A DNA stretch of 64,000 nucleotides from assembly GCA_037974665.1 (NCBI GenBank), contig CM075764.1, positions 116,622,325 to 116,686,324 of the forward strand, given 5' to 3'. Positions within the stretch are counted from its first letter, which is position 1. Each line of letters begins with the position of its first letter. Both the position numbers and the translations under genes were made by a program. The DNA comes from Ehretia macrophylla. Taxonomy: Eukaryota; Streptophyta; Magnoliopsida; Boraginales; Ehretiaceae. Below the pieces are notes generated by a model, which worked only from the letters and a program-made list of their open reading frames with translations, was not told the DNA's origin and made no database searches. Positions 1 to 13,193 of this stretch are shown piece after piece.

Positions 1-3000
1 ACAAACCGTTAGAAAGCTCTCCGAGAGCTCTACGACGGGGGTAGCAAGCCTGCTCGGCTGCGCCTATTTTCGTTGCCCAAAATCGAACGTTTTCATCAGT
101 TTTGGGACACTTTTATGCTTTTTCGCTGTTTTTTCGTCTCGGAACGTATGTCGTGAGCCGCGAAAAGGACGACAGCCTAATCCATCACATTTCTAATACC
201 GAATCCCACGACACCATGGGCAAGACAACTTCAATTCATGTAGAGGCTGAGCCCGCAAACCGAGGGCGTGGGGCTAGTGACCAGGTATCTGTCACTCCGT
301 TGCCCATAACTTTTGATCTGTCAAGCGTTACGCGGCGCACAACATACCGTTGGAAAGCTCTCCGAGAGCTCTACGACGGGGGTAGCAATCCTACTCAGCT
401 GAGCCTATTTTTGGAGCCCAAAATTAAACATTTTCATCAGTTTTGGGACACTTTTCTTCTTTTGCGCTATTTTTTCGTCCCGGATCGTACGTCGTGAGTG
501 GCGAAAAGGACAACAACCTAATCCATCACATTTCCATTACCGAATCCCACGACACCTTGGGCAAGACAACTTCATTTCATGTAGAGGCTAGGCCTGCAAA
601 TCGAGGGCGTAGGGCTTGTGACCTGGTATCCGTCGCTCCGGTGCCCATAACTTTTGATCCGTAAGGTGTTACGCGGCGTACAGAATACCGTTGGAAAGCC
701 CTCCGAGAGCTCTACGACGGTGGCACCAAGCTTGCTTGGTTTTGCCTATTTTCAAATCCCAAAATTGAATGTTTTCATCAGTTTCAGAGCACTTTACTTC
801 TTTTACGTTATTTTTTCGTCCCGGATCGTACGTCGTGAGCTGCGAAAAGGACAACAACCTAATCCATCCCATTTCTATTACCGAATCCCACGGCACCTTG
901 GGCAAGACAACTTCACTTCACGTAGAGGCTAGGCCCGCAAACCGAGGGCCTGGGGCTTGTGACCTGGTATCCATCGCTCTAGTGCCCATAACTTTTGATC
1001 CGTAAGGAGTTACGCAGCGCACAGCATACCGTTGGAAAGCTCTTTGAGAGCTCTACGATGGGAAAACCTAGCATGCTCGGCTGCGCCTATTTTTGGAGCC
1101 CAAAATCTAACGTTTTCATAAGTTTTGGGTCACTTTTCTTCTTTTGTGCTGTTTTTCCGTCCCGGATCGTACGTCGTGACCCGGTAAAAGGACGACAACC
1201 TAATCCATCACATTTCTATTACCGAATCTCACGGCACCTTGGGCAAGACAACTTCGCTTCACGTAGAGGCTAGGCCCGCAAAATGAGAGCGACGGGTTTG
1301 TGACCAGGTATCCATTGCTCCAGTGCCCATAACTTTTGATCCATAAGGAGTTACGCGACGCACAGCATACTGTTGGAAAGCTCTCTAAGAGCTCTACGAC
1401 GGGGGCACCTAGCATGCTTCGCTGCTTCTGTTTTTGGAGCCCAAAATCGAACATTTTCATAAGTTTTGGGTCACTTTTCTTCTTTTGCGCTATTTTTCCG
1501 TCCCGGATCGTATGTCATGAGCCGCGAAAAGGGCAACCTAATCCATCACATTTCTATTATCGAATCCCACAGCACCTTGGGCAAGACAACTTCACTCCAC
1601 GTAGAGGCTGGGCCAACAAATCGAGGGTGTGGGGCTTATGACCAGGTATCCGTCGCTCCGGTGCCCATAACTTTTGATCCGTAATGAGTTACACGGCGCA
1701 CAACATACCGTTGGAAAGTTCTCTGAGAGCTGTATGACGGGGGCACCAAGCCTACTCGGCTACGCCTATTTTCAAAGCCCAAAATCCAATGTTTTCATCA
1801 GCTTTAGGACACTTTTCTTCTTTTACGGTGTTTTTCCGTCTTGGATCGTACGTCATGAGCCGCGAAAAGGACGACGACCTAATCCTTCCTATTTCTATTA
1901 CCGAATCCCACGGCATCTTGGGCAAGACAACTTCACTTCATGTAGAGGTTGGGCCCGCAAATCGAGGGCGTGGGGCTTGTGACCAGGTATACGTCGCTCC
2001 GATGCCCATAACTTTTGATTCGTAAGGAGTTACGCTGCGCATAGCATACCGTTGGAAAGCTCTCCGAGAGTTCTATGATCGGGGTAGCAAGCCTGCTCGG
2101 CTGCGCCTATTTTTGCAGCCAAAAATTGAATGTTTTCATCAGTTTTGAGACAATTTTCTTCTTTTTTCCTATGTTTTAATCATGGATCGTACGTCGTGAG
2201 CCGCGAAAAGGATGACAACCTAATCCATCACATTGCTATAACCGAATCCCATGGTACCTTGGGCAAGACAACTTCACTTCATGTAGAGGCTGGGCGTACA
2301 AACCTAGGGCGTGGGGCTTGTGACTAGGTATCCATCTTACCGGCACCCTTAAGTTTTGATCCGCAAGGAGTTTCGCGGCGCACAATATACCGTTGGAAAG
2401 CTCTCCGATAGCTCAACGACGGGGACAGCAAGCCTGCTCAGTTGCGCCTGTTTTCTGAGCCCAAAATCAAACTTTTTCATCAGTTTTTGGACACTTTTCT
2501 TCTTTTACGCTGTTTTTTCGTCCCGGATCGTACATCGTGAGCCGCGAAAAGGACGACAACCTAATCCATCACATTTCTATTACCGAATCCCAAGGCACCT
2601 TGGGCAAGACAACTTCACTTCATGTAGAGGCTGGGCCAGCAAACCGAGGGCGCGGGGCTTGTGACCAGGCTTCTGTTGCTTCGGTGCCCAAAACTTTTGA
2701 TCCGTAAGGATTTACGCGGTGCACAGCATACCGTTGGAAAGCTCTCTGAGACCTCTACGACGGGGGAAACAATCCTACTCAGCTAAGCCTATATTTGAAG
2801 CCCAAAATCGAACATTTTTATCAATTTCGGTACACTTTTATTCTATTGCGCTGTTTTTTCGTCCCAGATCGTACGTTGTGAGCCGCAAAAAGGACGACAA
2901 GCTAATCCATCACATTTCTATTATCGAATCCCATGGCACCTTGGGCAAGACAACTTTACTTCACGTAGAGGCTGGGCCCGCAAACCGAGGGCGTGGGGCT

Positions 3001-4831
3001 AGAGACCAGGTATCCGTCGCTCCGGTGCCCATAACTTTTGATCCGTAAGGAGTTACACGACGCACAACATGCCGTTGGAAAGCCCTCCGAGAGCTCTACG
3101 ACGGTGGCACCCAGCCTGCTCGGTTGCGCATGTTTTCAAAGCCCAAAATTGAACATTTTCATAAGTTTTGGGACACTTTTCTTCTTTTGCACTGTTTTTC
3201 CATCCCGGATCGTACGTCGTGAGCCGCGAAAATGGCAACAACCTAATCCATCACATTTCTATTACTGAATCCCATGGCACGTTGCGCAAGACAACTTCAC
3301 TTCATGTAGAGGCTGGGCCCGCAAACTGAGGGCGTAAGGCTTGTGACTCGATATCCGTCGCTCCGGTGCCAATAACTTTTGATCCGTAAGGAGTTACTCG
3401 GCGCACAGTACACCGTTGGAAAGCATTATGAGAGCTCTACGATGGGGGAACCTAGCATGCTCGGTTGCACCTATTTTCGGAGCCCAAAATTGACCATTTT
3501 TATAAGTTTTGGGACACTTTTCTTCTTTTGCGCTATTTTTCTGTCCCGGATCGTACGTCGTGAGCCGCGAAAAGAACGACAACCTAATCCATCACATTTC
3601 TATTACTGAATCCTACGTCACTTTGGGCAAGACAACTTCACTTCACGTAGAGGCTGGGCCCACAAATCGAGGGCGTGGGGCTTCTGACCAAGTATCCGTC
3701 GTTCCGGTGTCCAAAACTTTTGATCTGTAGGTGTTACGCGGCGCATAGCATACCGTCGGAAAGCTCTCCGAGAGCTCTACGATGGGGGCAAGTAGCCTGC
3801 TCAGCTGCGCCTGTTTTCAGAGCCCAAAATTGAACATTTTCTTCAATTTCGGGACAGTTTTCTTCTTTTTCGCTATTTTTTCGTCCCGGATCGTACGTCG
3901 TGAGCCGCGAAAAGGACGACAACCTAATCCATTACATTTTTATTCCCGAATCCCACAGCACCTTGAGCAAGCCAACTTCGCTTCATGTAGAGGCTGGGCC
4001 CGCAAATCGAGGGCGTTGGGCTTATGACCAGGTATCCGTCGCTCCGGTGCCCATAACTTTTGATCCGTAAGGAGTTACGTGGTGCACAACATACCGTTGG
4101 AAAGCTCTCCGAGAGCTCTATGACGGGGGCAACAAGACTACTCGGCTGCGCCTATTTTCAAAGCCCAAAATCCAATGTTTTCATCAGCTTTGGGACACTT
4201 TTCTTCTTTTACGGTGTTTTTCCGTCTCGGATTGTACGTCGTGAGCCACGAAAAGGACGACAACCTAATCCATCACATTTCTATTACCGAATCCCACGGC
4301 ACCTTGGGCAAGACAACTTCACTTCACGTAGAGGTTGGGCCCGCAAATCGAGGGTGTAGGGCTTGTGACTAGGTATCCGTCGCTCCGATGTCCAGAACTT
4401 TTGATCCGTAAGGAGTTACGTGGCGTATAGCATACCGTTAGAAAGCTCTCTGACAACTCTACGACGGGGGTAGCAAGCCTGCTCGGTTACACCCATTCTC
4501 GGAGCCCAAAATTGAATGTTTTCATCAGTTTTGGGATGTTTTTCTTCTTTTTTTCTATTTTTTCGTCCCTGATCGTACGTCGTGAGCTGCGAAAAGGACG
4601 ACAACCTAATCCATCACATTTCTATAACTGAGTCCCACGGTACCTTGGGCAAGACAACTTCACTTCATGTAGAGGCTGGGCCCACAAACCGAGGGCGTGG
4701 GGCTTGTGACCAGGTATCCGTCGCTCCAGTGCCCACAAGTTTTGATCTGTAAGGAGTTACGCAGCGCACAGCATACCGTTAGAAAGCTCTCCGAGAGCTC
4801 TACGACGGGGGCAGCAAGCCTGCTTGGTTGT
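1..4831. repeat. 341-bp satellite array 1 (about 14 monomers)
   Basis: Head-to-tail satellite. Using the phrase CCGTTGGAAAGCTC as anchor (G at 8, 349, 690, 1031, 1372 and so on to 4437 and 4778), successive monomers are 341 bp apart with very little length drift. Each monomer holds the landmarks CATAACTTTTGATCCGT, AGAGCTCTACGAC, a T-rich stretch around TTTTCTTCTTTT, and GGATCGTACGTCGTGAGC. Because 341 is not a multiple of three, chance open frames shift from monomer to monomer; they are not genes. Monomers 1-7 and 8-14 match type by type, giving a second-level period of about 2385 bp (anchors 8, 2392, 4778). The array is cut at 4831 by element 1 and continues at 16697. About 341 bp is twice 170 bp, a size common in plant centromeric satellites, but I could not show that the monomer is an ancient dimer. 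Confidence 0.97.
8..4777. repeat. 7-monomer higher-order repeat, two copies
   Basis: Monomers starting at 8 and 2392 open two blocks in which the order of monomer variants repeats. Diagnostic shared features: the third monomer of each block has AAAGCCCTCC and GACGGTGGCACC; the fourth has CCTAGCATGCTCGG; the sixth has TACGGTGTTTTTCCGTCT; the seventh has CTATAAC, GGTACC and AAGTTTTGAT in place of the usual spellings. Block length is about 2385 bp. The call rests on hand comparison. Confidence 0.75.
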
Positions 4832-7800
4832 TGTCATGCCCCAACCCGACCTATAAAGGTTAGACTAGGGTGTGATCTAATCATTCAAGTCATATCACGT
4901 ACTTAATCGTTCAAGAGGGTTTAACACTTAACGTTTTAGCCTAAACTCCACAATTTTCCGAAAAACCAGCAGCATAACAGCTGTAATTGGGCTCTTTAGT
5001 TTGACATAATTCTCTAAACGCCTCAAAATTTCCAATCTCAATTTCATTTTCAACTAAGATTACTATTTATAACCAATCGAAACGTCTACCAGTTATATCG
5101 AAGTCTCGTTTGATTAACAACCTAGCATGATACTATGTCTCGTTTGTTTGTTTGTCCTCGTTACAAAAGTACATGTTGATCTTAGCTTAACAATGAGTAC
5201 CTACTTAAGATTGGATATGTTCATTTTACTTAGTTCTTACCTAATACTTCATAATCCTATGATAGATACTAGCCAATGACGATAGCAAAAACGACCATAG
5301 TAATGTCTATCTAGTTATTATCAGTACAAGCCAAAATTAGATCCCAAATTACAACAGGGGTCTTTTACATTACAACAACAAGCATCATAAGAAATGAAAT
5401 AGTCTTCAAGCAACATATTGTTCACAAAATGGCCATAGTCAAGCAAGGCATGTAGGGCAAGCAATCACTCCAAGGAATTATCATTAGGCACGTCGTCCTC
5501 GGGTACCTGTTCTTGGTCTGCTTCACCTGAGATGATAAAAGAGGGTAAGTCCTTATGAACTCAGCGAGGGAGAACGAGAAATAAGTTTTGAAACTCATTT
5601 TTCTGGTTCAACTTATGAAAACCCTTTTCGCAAGCATAAATATATCACAAGTAAGTACATAACGTAATGTAAAAGTAAAGGAACAAATTTACCCGTCTTT
5701 TCTCCCCGAGGTCCTCTAGGAACCAAGCGAGAGTACTTATACACATAGTGAAAAGGATACGGTGAGCTTTTGCTCTTAGTTCAATTCCAGTATCAGTTGT
5801 TGCGGCCGGCTTCAGTTCATCCCCTTATCACGCCAAATGGGTGTACTCCGAATGTATCCCGAAATCCTACGACCCAACTCTCCGAGGAAGTCTAGCCCCT
5901 AAGCGAGAGAGGGAATTGGACAATGGTAGTCACGGTTGCACCGGCAAGCCCGATGCCGCCCGGTGTGCGTGAACGCTACCACGCCTGAATGAAAGGTTGC
6001 AACCTTTTATGTAATGCACATTTATGACATTTAATATATCACATTTGGAGGTCAACAAAGTAGGTTGCCTCCGAGCAGCCATAAGATTGCACATTGACAA
6101 GTAAACAAGTGAGGCACGATATGACAGGCAATTTCACTTGAAAAGCACATGGAGTTAGATGAATATTAAACGGGCAGCCATGTAATGAACGTAAATCAAG
6201 TCATATAACTCATTTCAAAGTTCACGTAATCAAATAATAGGATTATTCAACATGTAACGACATCTACGTGGGACCGGGTGCAAGAAAGGCCTACTTGTCA
6301 ACATATAATCATCGAAATCATGCTTAGGGCTATGAGGGAAACTATGGGCAGCCTACTAATTACATATTCAAACACGATATCCATAGGATCAACACTTAGT
6401 GAGTTTACCTAGTCACTAGGGTTTCAATTCGTGCTTACCCGTGCGATTAAGCCCCAAGTCATCTCGCAATTAAACTCAAGCCATGCATTGATTAATTCAA
6501 ACACCCTCAAGCATTCAAAACAGTCCACACAACATCCAAATGCCACAATCTCAAGCATTTAATACAACAAGAGAAGCTACAATAATTTTTCTAAGCATAT
6601 CACTAGGTGAAACTCTCACTGCAATGCAATGGGCTGTTTTCTCACATTCATTGAGACAAGCAAACAATCTCCAATTCCAGTTAACAAAATGTCAAATTAA
6701 AGCTTAAGGAGTGAACTAAATTCAGAAACAAACCTTGTATCATTTGAAGTTCGGGTTCAAGAGTTATAGCCAAAACAGTGAGACTACACAAAACTGTCCA
6801 GATTTGTACACATTTCAATACTTGTCATTTTTTAGGGCAATAGGGTCCGATTTAGCCTTAGTCTATTTCTGACAAAAATGTCCAGAACTAAAACATTTAG
6901 CTGCACACCAAATTTTATTCATTTTGGATACGATTTACTAAGTCAAAACTGGTTCGTTCTACAAGGTCAGTGAATCTGCCAAAACCTGCTTCATTTTTTC
7001 CAGAATTTCCAGATTTGGACACATTTTGATAATTTGCCATTTTGAGGACCTTAGAGTCAAAATTAGCTTTGGCCTATTTCTGTGAAAAATGCTCAAAACT
7101 GGCAAACCTACCAATTGTTGCACATTTTCAACATCATTTACCTGGTCAAAATCACCTCGTACCAACAAGGCAGAAGGCTGTCACATACCCGATTTCATCT
7201 ATCATCACATTCTAGCCAAATATCTTGCCATGCATGTTTACAAAAGCTCATGAACACACATAAATCACAAGTACAGAAGTAAAGATAGACATTTAAGGGC
7301 ATGCATGTGGTTTTTTGAAAGATTTTCAAGAAGTTTTAGCCCACACCTTAGAAAGACAACAAAGAAGATGCAAGAACTCTTGAGGATGCACAAGATTGAC
7401 TCTTTTCCTTGCTTAGCCAAGAGACCACTTGATTTTCTCTAATTTCCTAGCTAAGTTACCATGTTCTTAGTAGGTGCATGTGGTTAGAACAAGAAGAAAA
7501 GAAATGGAAGCTAACAAACTCACCTAAACTGAAATGGATGTGCTAAAGGCTTGCATGTGTGCTTCTTTGCTCCTAGTTTTGCTTGGTCGAGATCCTAAGC
7601 TTCTTGCATGTCTTGATGAACCATTGAGTGATGAAGTTAAGCTATGGAGTGTAGAAACTAAGCCAAGGGCGAGAGAGAGAGAGAAGAAATGAGAGAAAGA
7701 AAGAAGAATGAAAGAAAAATGAAAAGCCTTGAAGAGATTGATGCATACGTCGGCCTAGGGCCTTGCAAATTCAGATTTTGTGCCTTCAAGAAGCATCATT

Positions 7801-8401
7801 TGAAGTGTCTAGCATGGGCAAGGAGCTTGTGTCGAGATTTGGAGCTTTGAGGAGGGTTTTGAGCTATTTTTTTTATTGCTTTGTGACATAGAATTGTGAT
7901 AGAATGTTTAGGAAGAGAATTTGAAATTAAAAAGCATGGACAATGGCTCCTAGTGGTCGGCCAAGGGTGTGTTAAAATCTGAATTTTTATCTTGGTTGAG
8001 CAATAATTAATTGTGTGCTTGGGATATGCAAAGAATAAAGAATAAAGAATGTCTAGCTTTTGGTGCAATTTCGTCTTCTAGTGGGTTGAATTAGTAATTT
8101 AATATTAGTTAGTGGGATTTCTAGGATTAATTAATAACCTAGTGCTTCGTGTAAGATGCTTTCTTGATTAGCGTGAGGACACACTTTCCTAAGTTTAGGG
8201 CACGCACTACGAGGTAGGGCACAAACTACGAGACGAATGCACGTTTTCTAAGTAAATGCTCGTAACCCTAAATGTATGCACATAATTCAATGCAAGACAC
8301 ACAAAACGAAACACGATTCTTAAACCTAGGTCAAGGCACGCAAATCTAGGTTATGGTACACGAAATGAGATATCGCACGTAAATCGAGGTCGAGCCTCAC
8401 A
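4832..8401 (-). repeat. 3' LTR of element 1 (about 3.57 kb)
   Basis: On the plus strand it starts TGTCATGCCCC and ends GCCTCACA; on the coding strand it therefore runs TGTGAGG...GACA, with the canonical TG...CA ends. It matches 13194-16696 along its whole length. It contains a (GA)n run near 7670-7685 and no gene I can recognise; short open frames in it are not supported. Confidence 0.95.
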
Positions 8402-8414
8402 TCCTCCCCTCCTT
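8402..8414 (-). other. polypurine tract of element 1
   Basis: On the coding strand this reads AAGGAGGGGAGGA directly before the LTR start TGTGAGG. This is the plus-strand priming site expected next to a 3' LTR. The same tract recurs at 38498, 42191 and 60337. Confidence 0.85.
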
Positions 8415-8439
8415 AAAAGAATTTCGACCCGAAATTCAA

Positions 8440-11400
8440 TATTACCTTTGAAATAAACCTGGATATTGTTGCTCCATCTGGTCTTGCCTTTCCCACGTTG
8501 CTTCTTCAACTCCATGATGATCCCACAACACTTTCACCATCGGTACAGATTTGTTGCGCAACTCCCGATCTTGCTGGTCTAGGATCCGAATGGGCTTCCT
8601 TTCATAAGACAAGTTCTCCCGAAGCTGCAACGGCTTTGGCTCCAAGATATGCGATGGATCAGGGTGATACTTCCGTAGCATTGAAACGTGAAAGACGTCG
8701 CGAATATTGGAGAGGTTTTAGGGTAGTTCCACGCGATACGCCAATTTGCCAACCTTCTCAACTATCTCAAAGGTACCTACAAACCTCGGGCTCAACTTTC
8801 CACCCTTGACGTGTTTAATCAATCCCCTCTGTGGTGATATCTTCAAGAACACCTTATCGCCGACCTCAAACTCTAGGCTCCGTCTCCGTCGGTCTGCATA
8901 ACTTTTCTGCCTGCTTTGGGTGGTAAGCATCCGTTTTCAGATAAGGTGGATATTATCAACAGTCTTCATAAGTTCAGGTAGAAGGGTCAGGTCAAAAGTC
9001 TTCGTCTCACCTACTTCATCCAAGTAAATTGGGGATCGACATTTACGTCCATACAATGCCTCAAATGGGGCCATCCCGATAGTGGCTTGATAACTGTTAT
9101 TATAAGCGAACTCCGCTAGGGACAAATATTTCTCCCAACCTTTCCTGAAGTCTAAAACGCACGCCCTCGGCATATCCTCTAGAATCTGAATAGTTCTCTC
9201 AGATTGTCCATCAGTTTGAGGGTGATAAGCCGTGCTGAAACTCAACTTCGTTCCCAAAGCTTCTTGCAATCTCTTCCAAAATCAGGAAATGAAACGAGGA
9301 TCCCTATTCGATACAATACTCACAGGCATCCCATGCAATCTTACAATCTCCGCCACATACATATCTCCCAATTTCTCACGACTATCCTCCTTGTTCATCG
9401 GTAAGAAATGCGTTGACTTAGTCAATCTATCCACTATGACTCAAACGGCGTCATGACCCTTTTGTGACCTGGGCAGGTCCATAACAAAGTCCATAGTTAT
9501 ATGTTTCCATTTCCATTGAGGGATTTCCAATGGCTAAAGTAAACCTGCTAGTCGTTGATGTTCTGTTTTGACTCTCTGGCAAGTCAAACACCGTGCCACA
9601 AACTCAGCAATCTCTCTCTTCATGTTATTCCACCAATAGTGTTACTTCAAATCCCGGTACATCTTTGTTCCACCGGGGTGGATAGTGTATCTTGAATTAT
9701 GGGCTTCTTCAATAATCTTCTTTTTCAACTCTGGCTCATTAGGAACACAAATCCAATTCCTAAACCTCCAAATACTATCATCATGAAACTTGAAATCAGT
9801 GTTGCTTTCATTAATCTTCTGAAACTGTTGGTCCTTCTGTTGAGCCTCTCGTAATTCAGACAACAAGGTCAATTGAACTTGTGTAGTGGCAAAAAGTAAC
9901 CCTTTTTGAGTCAATTGTGGTTTCCACAAGAATGTTTCCTCTAACAACTCTTGAAACTTGACTTCCAGTTTTGCCATTCTCGCTTTCCGACTTAAGGCAT
10001 CTGTAACTACATTTGCTTTACCAGGCACATAATTGATTGTGCAGTTATAATCATCCAAAAGCTCCATCCACCGTCTTTGCCTCATGTTCAACTCTTTTTG
10101 TGAGAACAAGTATTTCAAGCTCTTGTGATCAGTAAACACCTCGAACTTGTTACCCCACAGATAGTGCCTCCATTTCTTGAGTGCAAACACAATAGCCACT
10201 GACTCCAAATCATGCGTCGGGTAGTTCAATTCATACGGCTTCGGTTTTCTAGAGGCATACGCAATCACTCTATCATTTTGCATCAACACAAAACCTAGAC
10301 CTTCTTTCGAAGCATTGCTATAGGTTACAAAACCTTGACTCCCTTCAGGCAATGCAAGAACAGGTGCAGTAGTCAATCTTTTCTTCAATTCTTGGAAACT
10401 GTTCTCACACTTGTCATCCCATACGAACTTTGTTTTCTTTTGAGTGAACTTTGTAAGTGGTCCTGCGATCTTTGAGAAATCCTTCACGAACCTCCGATAA
10501 TAGCCGGCTAGACCGAGAAAACTCCGAACCTCCGTAACATTTTCCGGCTTCTTCCAAGACATCACCGCTTCTATCTTTGCTGGATCCACTGATATTTCCT
10601 CTTGGGATATGATATGTCCCAAAAATGCAATATGCTGCAACCAAAATTCGCATTTGCTAAACATTGCATACAATTGATGCTCTCGAAGTTTCTGCAATAC
10701 CAATCGCAGATATTGTTCATGCTCAGCCTCAGATTTCTAGTACACCAAAATATCATCAATGAAGATCACCACAAATTGGTCCAAGTAAGGTTGAAACACC
10801 CTGTGCATCAAGTCCATAAAAGCTGCAGGGGTATTAGTTAGCCCAAATGGCATCACCACATATTCATAATACCCATATCTCGTCCTGAAAGCTGTTTTAG
10901 GCACATCCTTCTTTTTGATCCGCAACTGATAGTACCCTTGCCTCAAGTCGAGTTTTGAATATACTTTGGCTCCTTGAAGTTGATCAAACAACTCGTCGAT
11001 CAGTGGAAGTGAGTATTTATTCTTGATGGTCACTTGGTTCAATCCTCGGTAATCGATGCATAGCCTCAACGTTCCGTCTTTCTTCTTTACAAATAGGACT
11101 GGTGCACCCCATGGAGAAGAACTTGGTTGAACAAATCCCTTCTTCAACAATCCTTGCAATTGGTCCTTCAATTCTTGTAGCTCGGCTGGTACCATACGAT
11201 AGGGAGCTTTAGATATCGGCTGGGTACTAGGCAGTAATTCTATAATGAACTCGATCTCCCAATTTAGGGGTAAACCGGGCAATTCTTCTGGAAACACATC
11301 CGCATAGTCTTTGATCACTGGCATCTCCTCCAACTTAGCTTTGTCCGACGGCTTGTTAATGAGGTAAGCTAAGTATGCACTACACCATTTTCTCAAGGAC

Positions 11401-11775
11401 TTCACTGCTTTCGTAGATGAAATTATGGAACTCCCGGTGAAATCTCTTTGACCCATTACCTCCAGTATTGGTTGACCAGGTATCTGAAATATTACAATCT
11501 TCGTCCGGTAATCTAGTTGGGAATGATGCTTTGCCAACCAGTCCATCCCTAAAGTGACTTCATAGTCTCGAAAGGGTAATACAATAAGATTGGCTGAGAA
11601 TTCCCTATCTTTAATTTGGATTCTACATGCTTTACAAGCTGAGCTAGTAACAAGTTTAGAACCCATCGGAGTACCAACTTCTACTTCGTAAGGCAAACAT
11701 ACAACTCTCAGTTTCACACGTTGCACACATAAGGGAGTAATAAATGAATTAGTAGCACCTGGATCAATTAGCACC
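8440..11775 (-). pseudogene. pol remains of element 1 (PR-RT-RH-INT-chromodomain)
   Basis: Read from high to low coordinates. Protease with LIDPGAT near 11,770. Reverse transcriptase about 11,235-10,420, with [33 protein letters not shown] and the catalytic [10 protein letters not shown]. RNase H about 10,340-9,990, ending DALSRK. Integrase about 9,780-8,720, with the zinc-binding region near 9,700 and DDE-core landmarks [15 protein letters not shown] and [17 protein letters not shown] chromodomain-like end about 8,590-8,445 carries VKVLWDHHGVEEATWE. Family knowledge: pol copies the RNA genome and inserts the cDNA, and the chromodomain is thought to steer insertion to heterochromatin. The reading frame is broken several times, so this is a fossil. 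Confidence 0.93.
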
Positions 11776-11929
11776 CTAACAGGTTGATTCAGTATGAAGA
11801 ATATACCTTTAACAACAGCGGTCTCCTCTGGAAGCTCCTCGCACTCAATAGCATAAGCTCGAGCCTGAACTCTAGGAACTGGAGTCTTGCCTCTACCAAC
11901 TGGTTTAACTTGATTTTGTCCTGCTTGTC

Positions 11930-12914
11930 ATTTAGGGCAATCCTTGATCTGATGCTGATCACTGCCACACCGCACACATCCTCCTGACTTCTTCCAGTAC
12001 TGGGCCTCGGTATGCCCCTTCTTGTCACAGTAAGAACAGTTGACAGACTGAGTAACAGGTGAACTACCTGTGGATCCGCGGGTGGAATAGGCTAATGGTG
12101 CTTTAGTCGGGCCACGATTATTAATTGGTCTGTTCTGGCTCTGGCCCTGACTGTAATTCTGGCTCTGAAATTTCCTCTGTTGACCTGGAGGCTGGTATGG
12201 TTTCTTGTTCGGCTGACTCGAACCGGCTCTATCAAGTTTCCTCGTCTCAACTCGGGAAGCAGCAGCAAAGAAAGCAGAATAGGTATCGAAGTCATGCGAA
12301 GCCAACTGGTCCTGAATCTCTGGCCTCAATCCAGTCATAAATTTCCACAGTCGGTCAAAACGAGCCTCATACTAGGCCACCGTCATGTTACCCTGGTTTA
12401 AGTGCATGAATTCCTCAATCCGCCTCTGCCTGGAAACTGTAGGTACATATTTTTCCTTATATGCCTTAATGAAATTACCCCACAAGCGAGGGTTATGATC
12501 AGTTTCCCATAGTGCCTCCACAGTGTGCCACCAATGCTCAGCATCCCCGTGCAACAGAAACACAGCAAACTCCATCTTTTCTTCATCAGTATAGTCAAAT
12601 GGCCTAAAAATCCTCTCGATCTCAGACAGCCAAGCCTCTGCTTTCTCATCATCAGCTCCCCCGTGGAATTTGGACAGGCGAAAGACAAGGAACTCCCACA
12701 TTCTGCTATGTCTCCCATGGTTACCATTATTCCTGTTGTTGTTGTTGTTGTTGTTTGCTTCACGTGCATCTTGCCATTCCATCACTCGCAACACGTGATC
12801 CATGGCATTCACCATCATATTAAACATAGCCATGCCGGGATTAGTTTGATAGGTATCTTCGGTCTCTTGGGGCTCACCGCTCCTATTAGTAGTGCGGGTA
12901 CTAGGGCCAGCCAT
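11930..12914 (-). pseudogene. gag remains of element 1
   Basis: The coding strand starts near 12914 with MAGPSTRTTNRSGEPQETED. A capsid-like region follows with WLSEIERIFRPFDY and LLHGDAEHWWHTVEALW, then a basic Gln/Pro-rich stretch, then a nucleocapsid with a CX2CX4HX4C zinc knuckle (CVRCGSDQHQIKDC) near 11,935-11,975 and a second knuckle-like motif just before it. Gag packages element RNA into virus-like particles. A (GTT)n microsatellite near 12,731-12,757 encodes an Asn run. The frame is not continuous to the end of gag. Confidence 0.9.
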
Positions 12915-13167
12915 CTATAGGCACATATTACGATGCACAAAATATTGGAATACGACTTGACAAAAATTTAATGCATAAGATATGCAACACATAATTTTAC
13001 ATAAACACATAGTTCTAGAAACAGTTAAGACAAGTTAATCACATAAGCACATAGAACATAGAAGGCACAATTAACATTATCACACAATAACATATAGACA
13101 AATCATCCTAATAATCTTAGGGCTTCTACCCATAGTCCGAGAGTTAAACCCGGCTTAAGCAATCTAA

Positions 13168-13179
13168 GCTCTGATACCA
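13168..13179 (-). other. primer-binding site (initiator tRNA-Met) of element 1
   Basis: The coding strand reads TGGTATCAGAGC, the classic complement of the 3' end of plant initiator tRNA-Met used by many LTR elements. It lies 14 nt inside the 5' LTR boundary at 13194, a slightly long spacer. The same spacing occurs in the next element (46919-46930). Confidence 0.88.
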
Positions 13180-13193
13180 TTCTATCTATAAGG

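Noticed and set aside
7671-7690. (GA)n runs in each LTR as a separate feature of interest.
   Set aside because: Ordinary short microsatellites shared by descent among LTR copies.
12525-12920. Plus-strand frame with a run of Val over the gag region.
   Set aside because: Antisense shadow of the gag Asn run encoded by a (GTT)n microsatellite.
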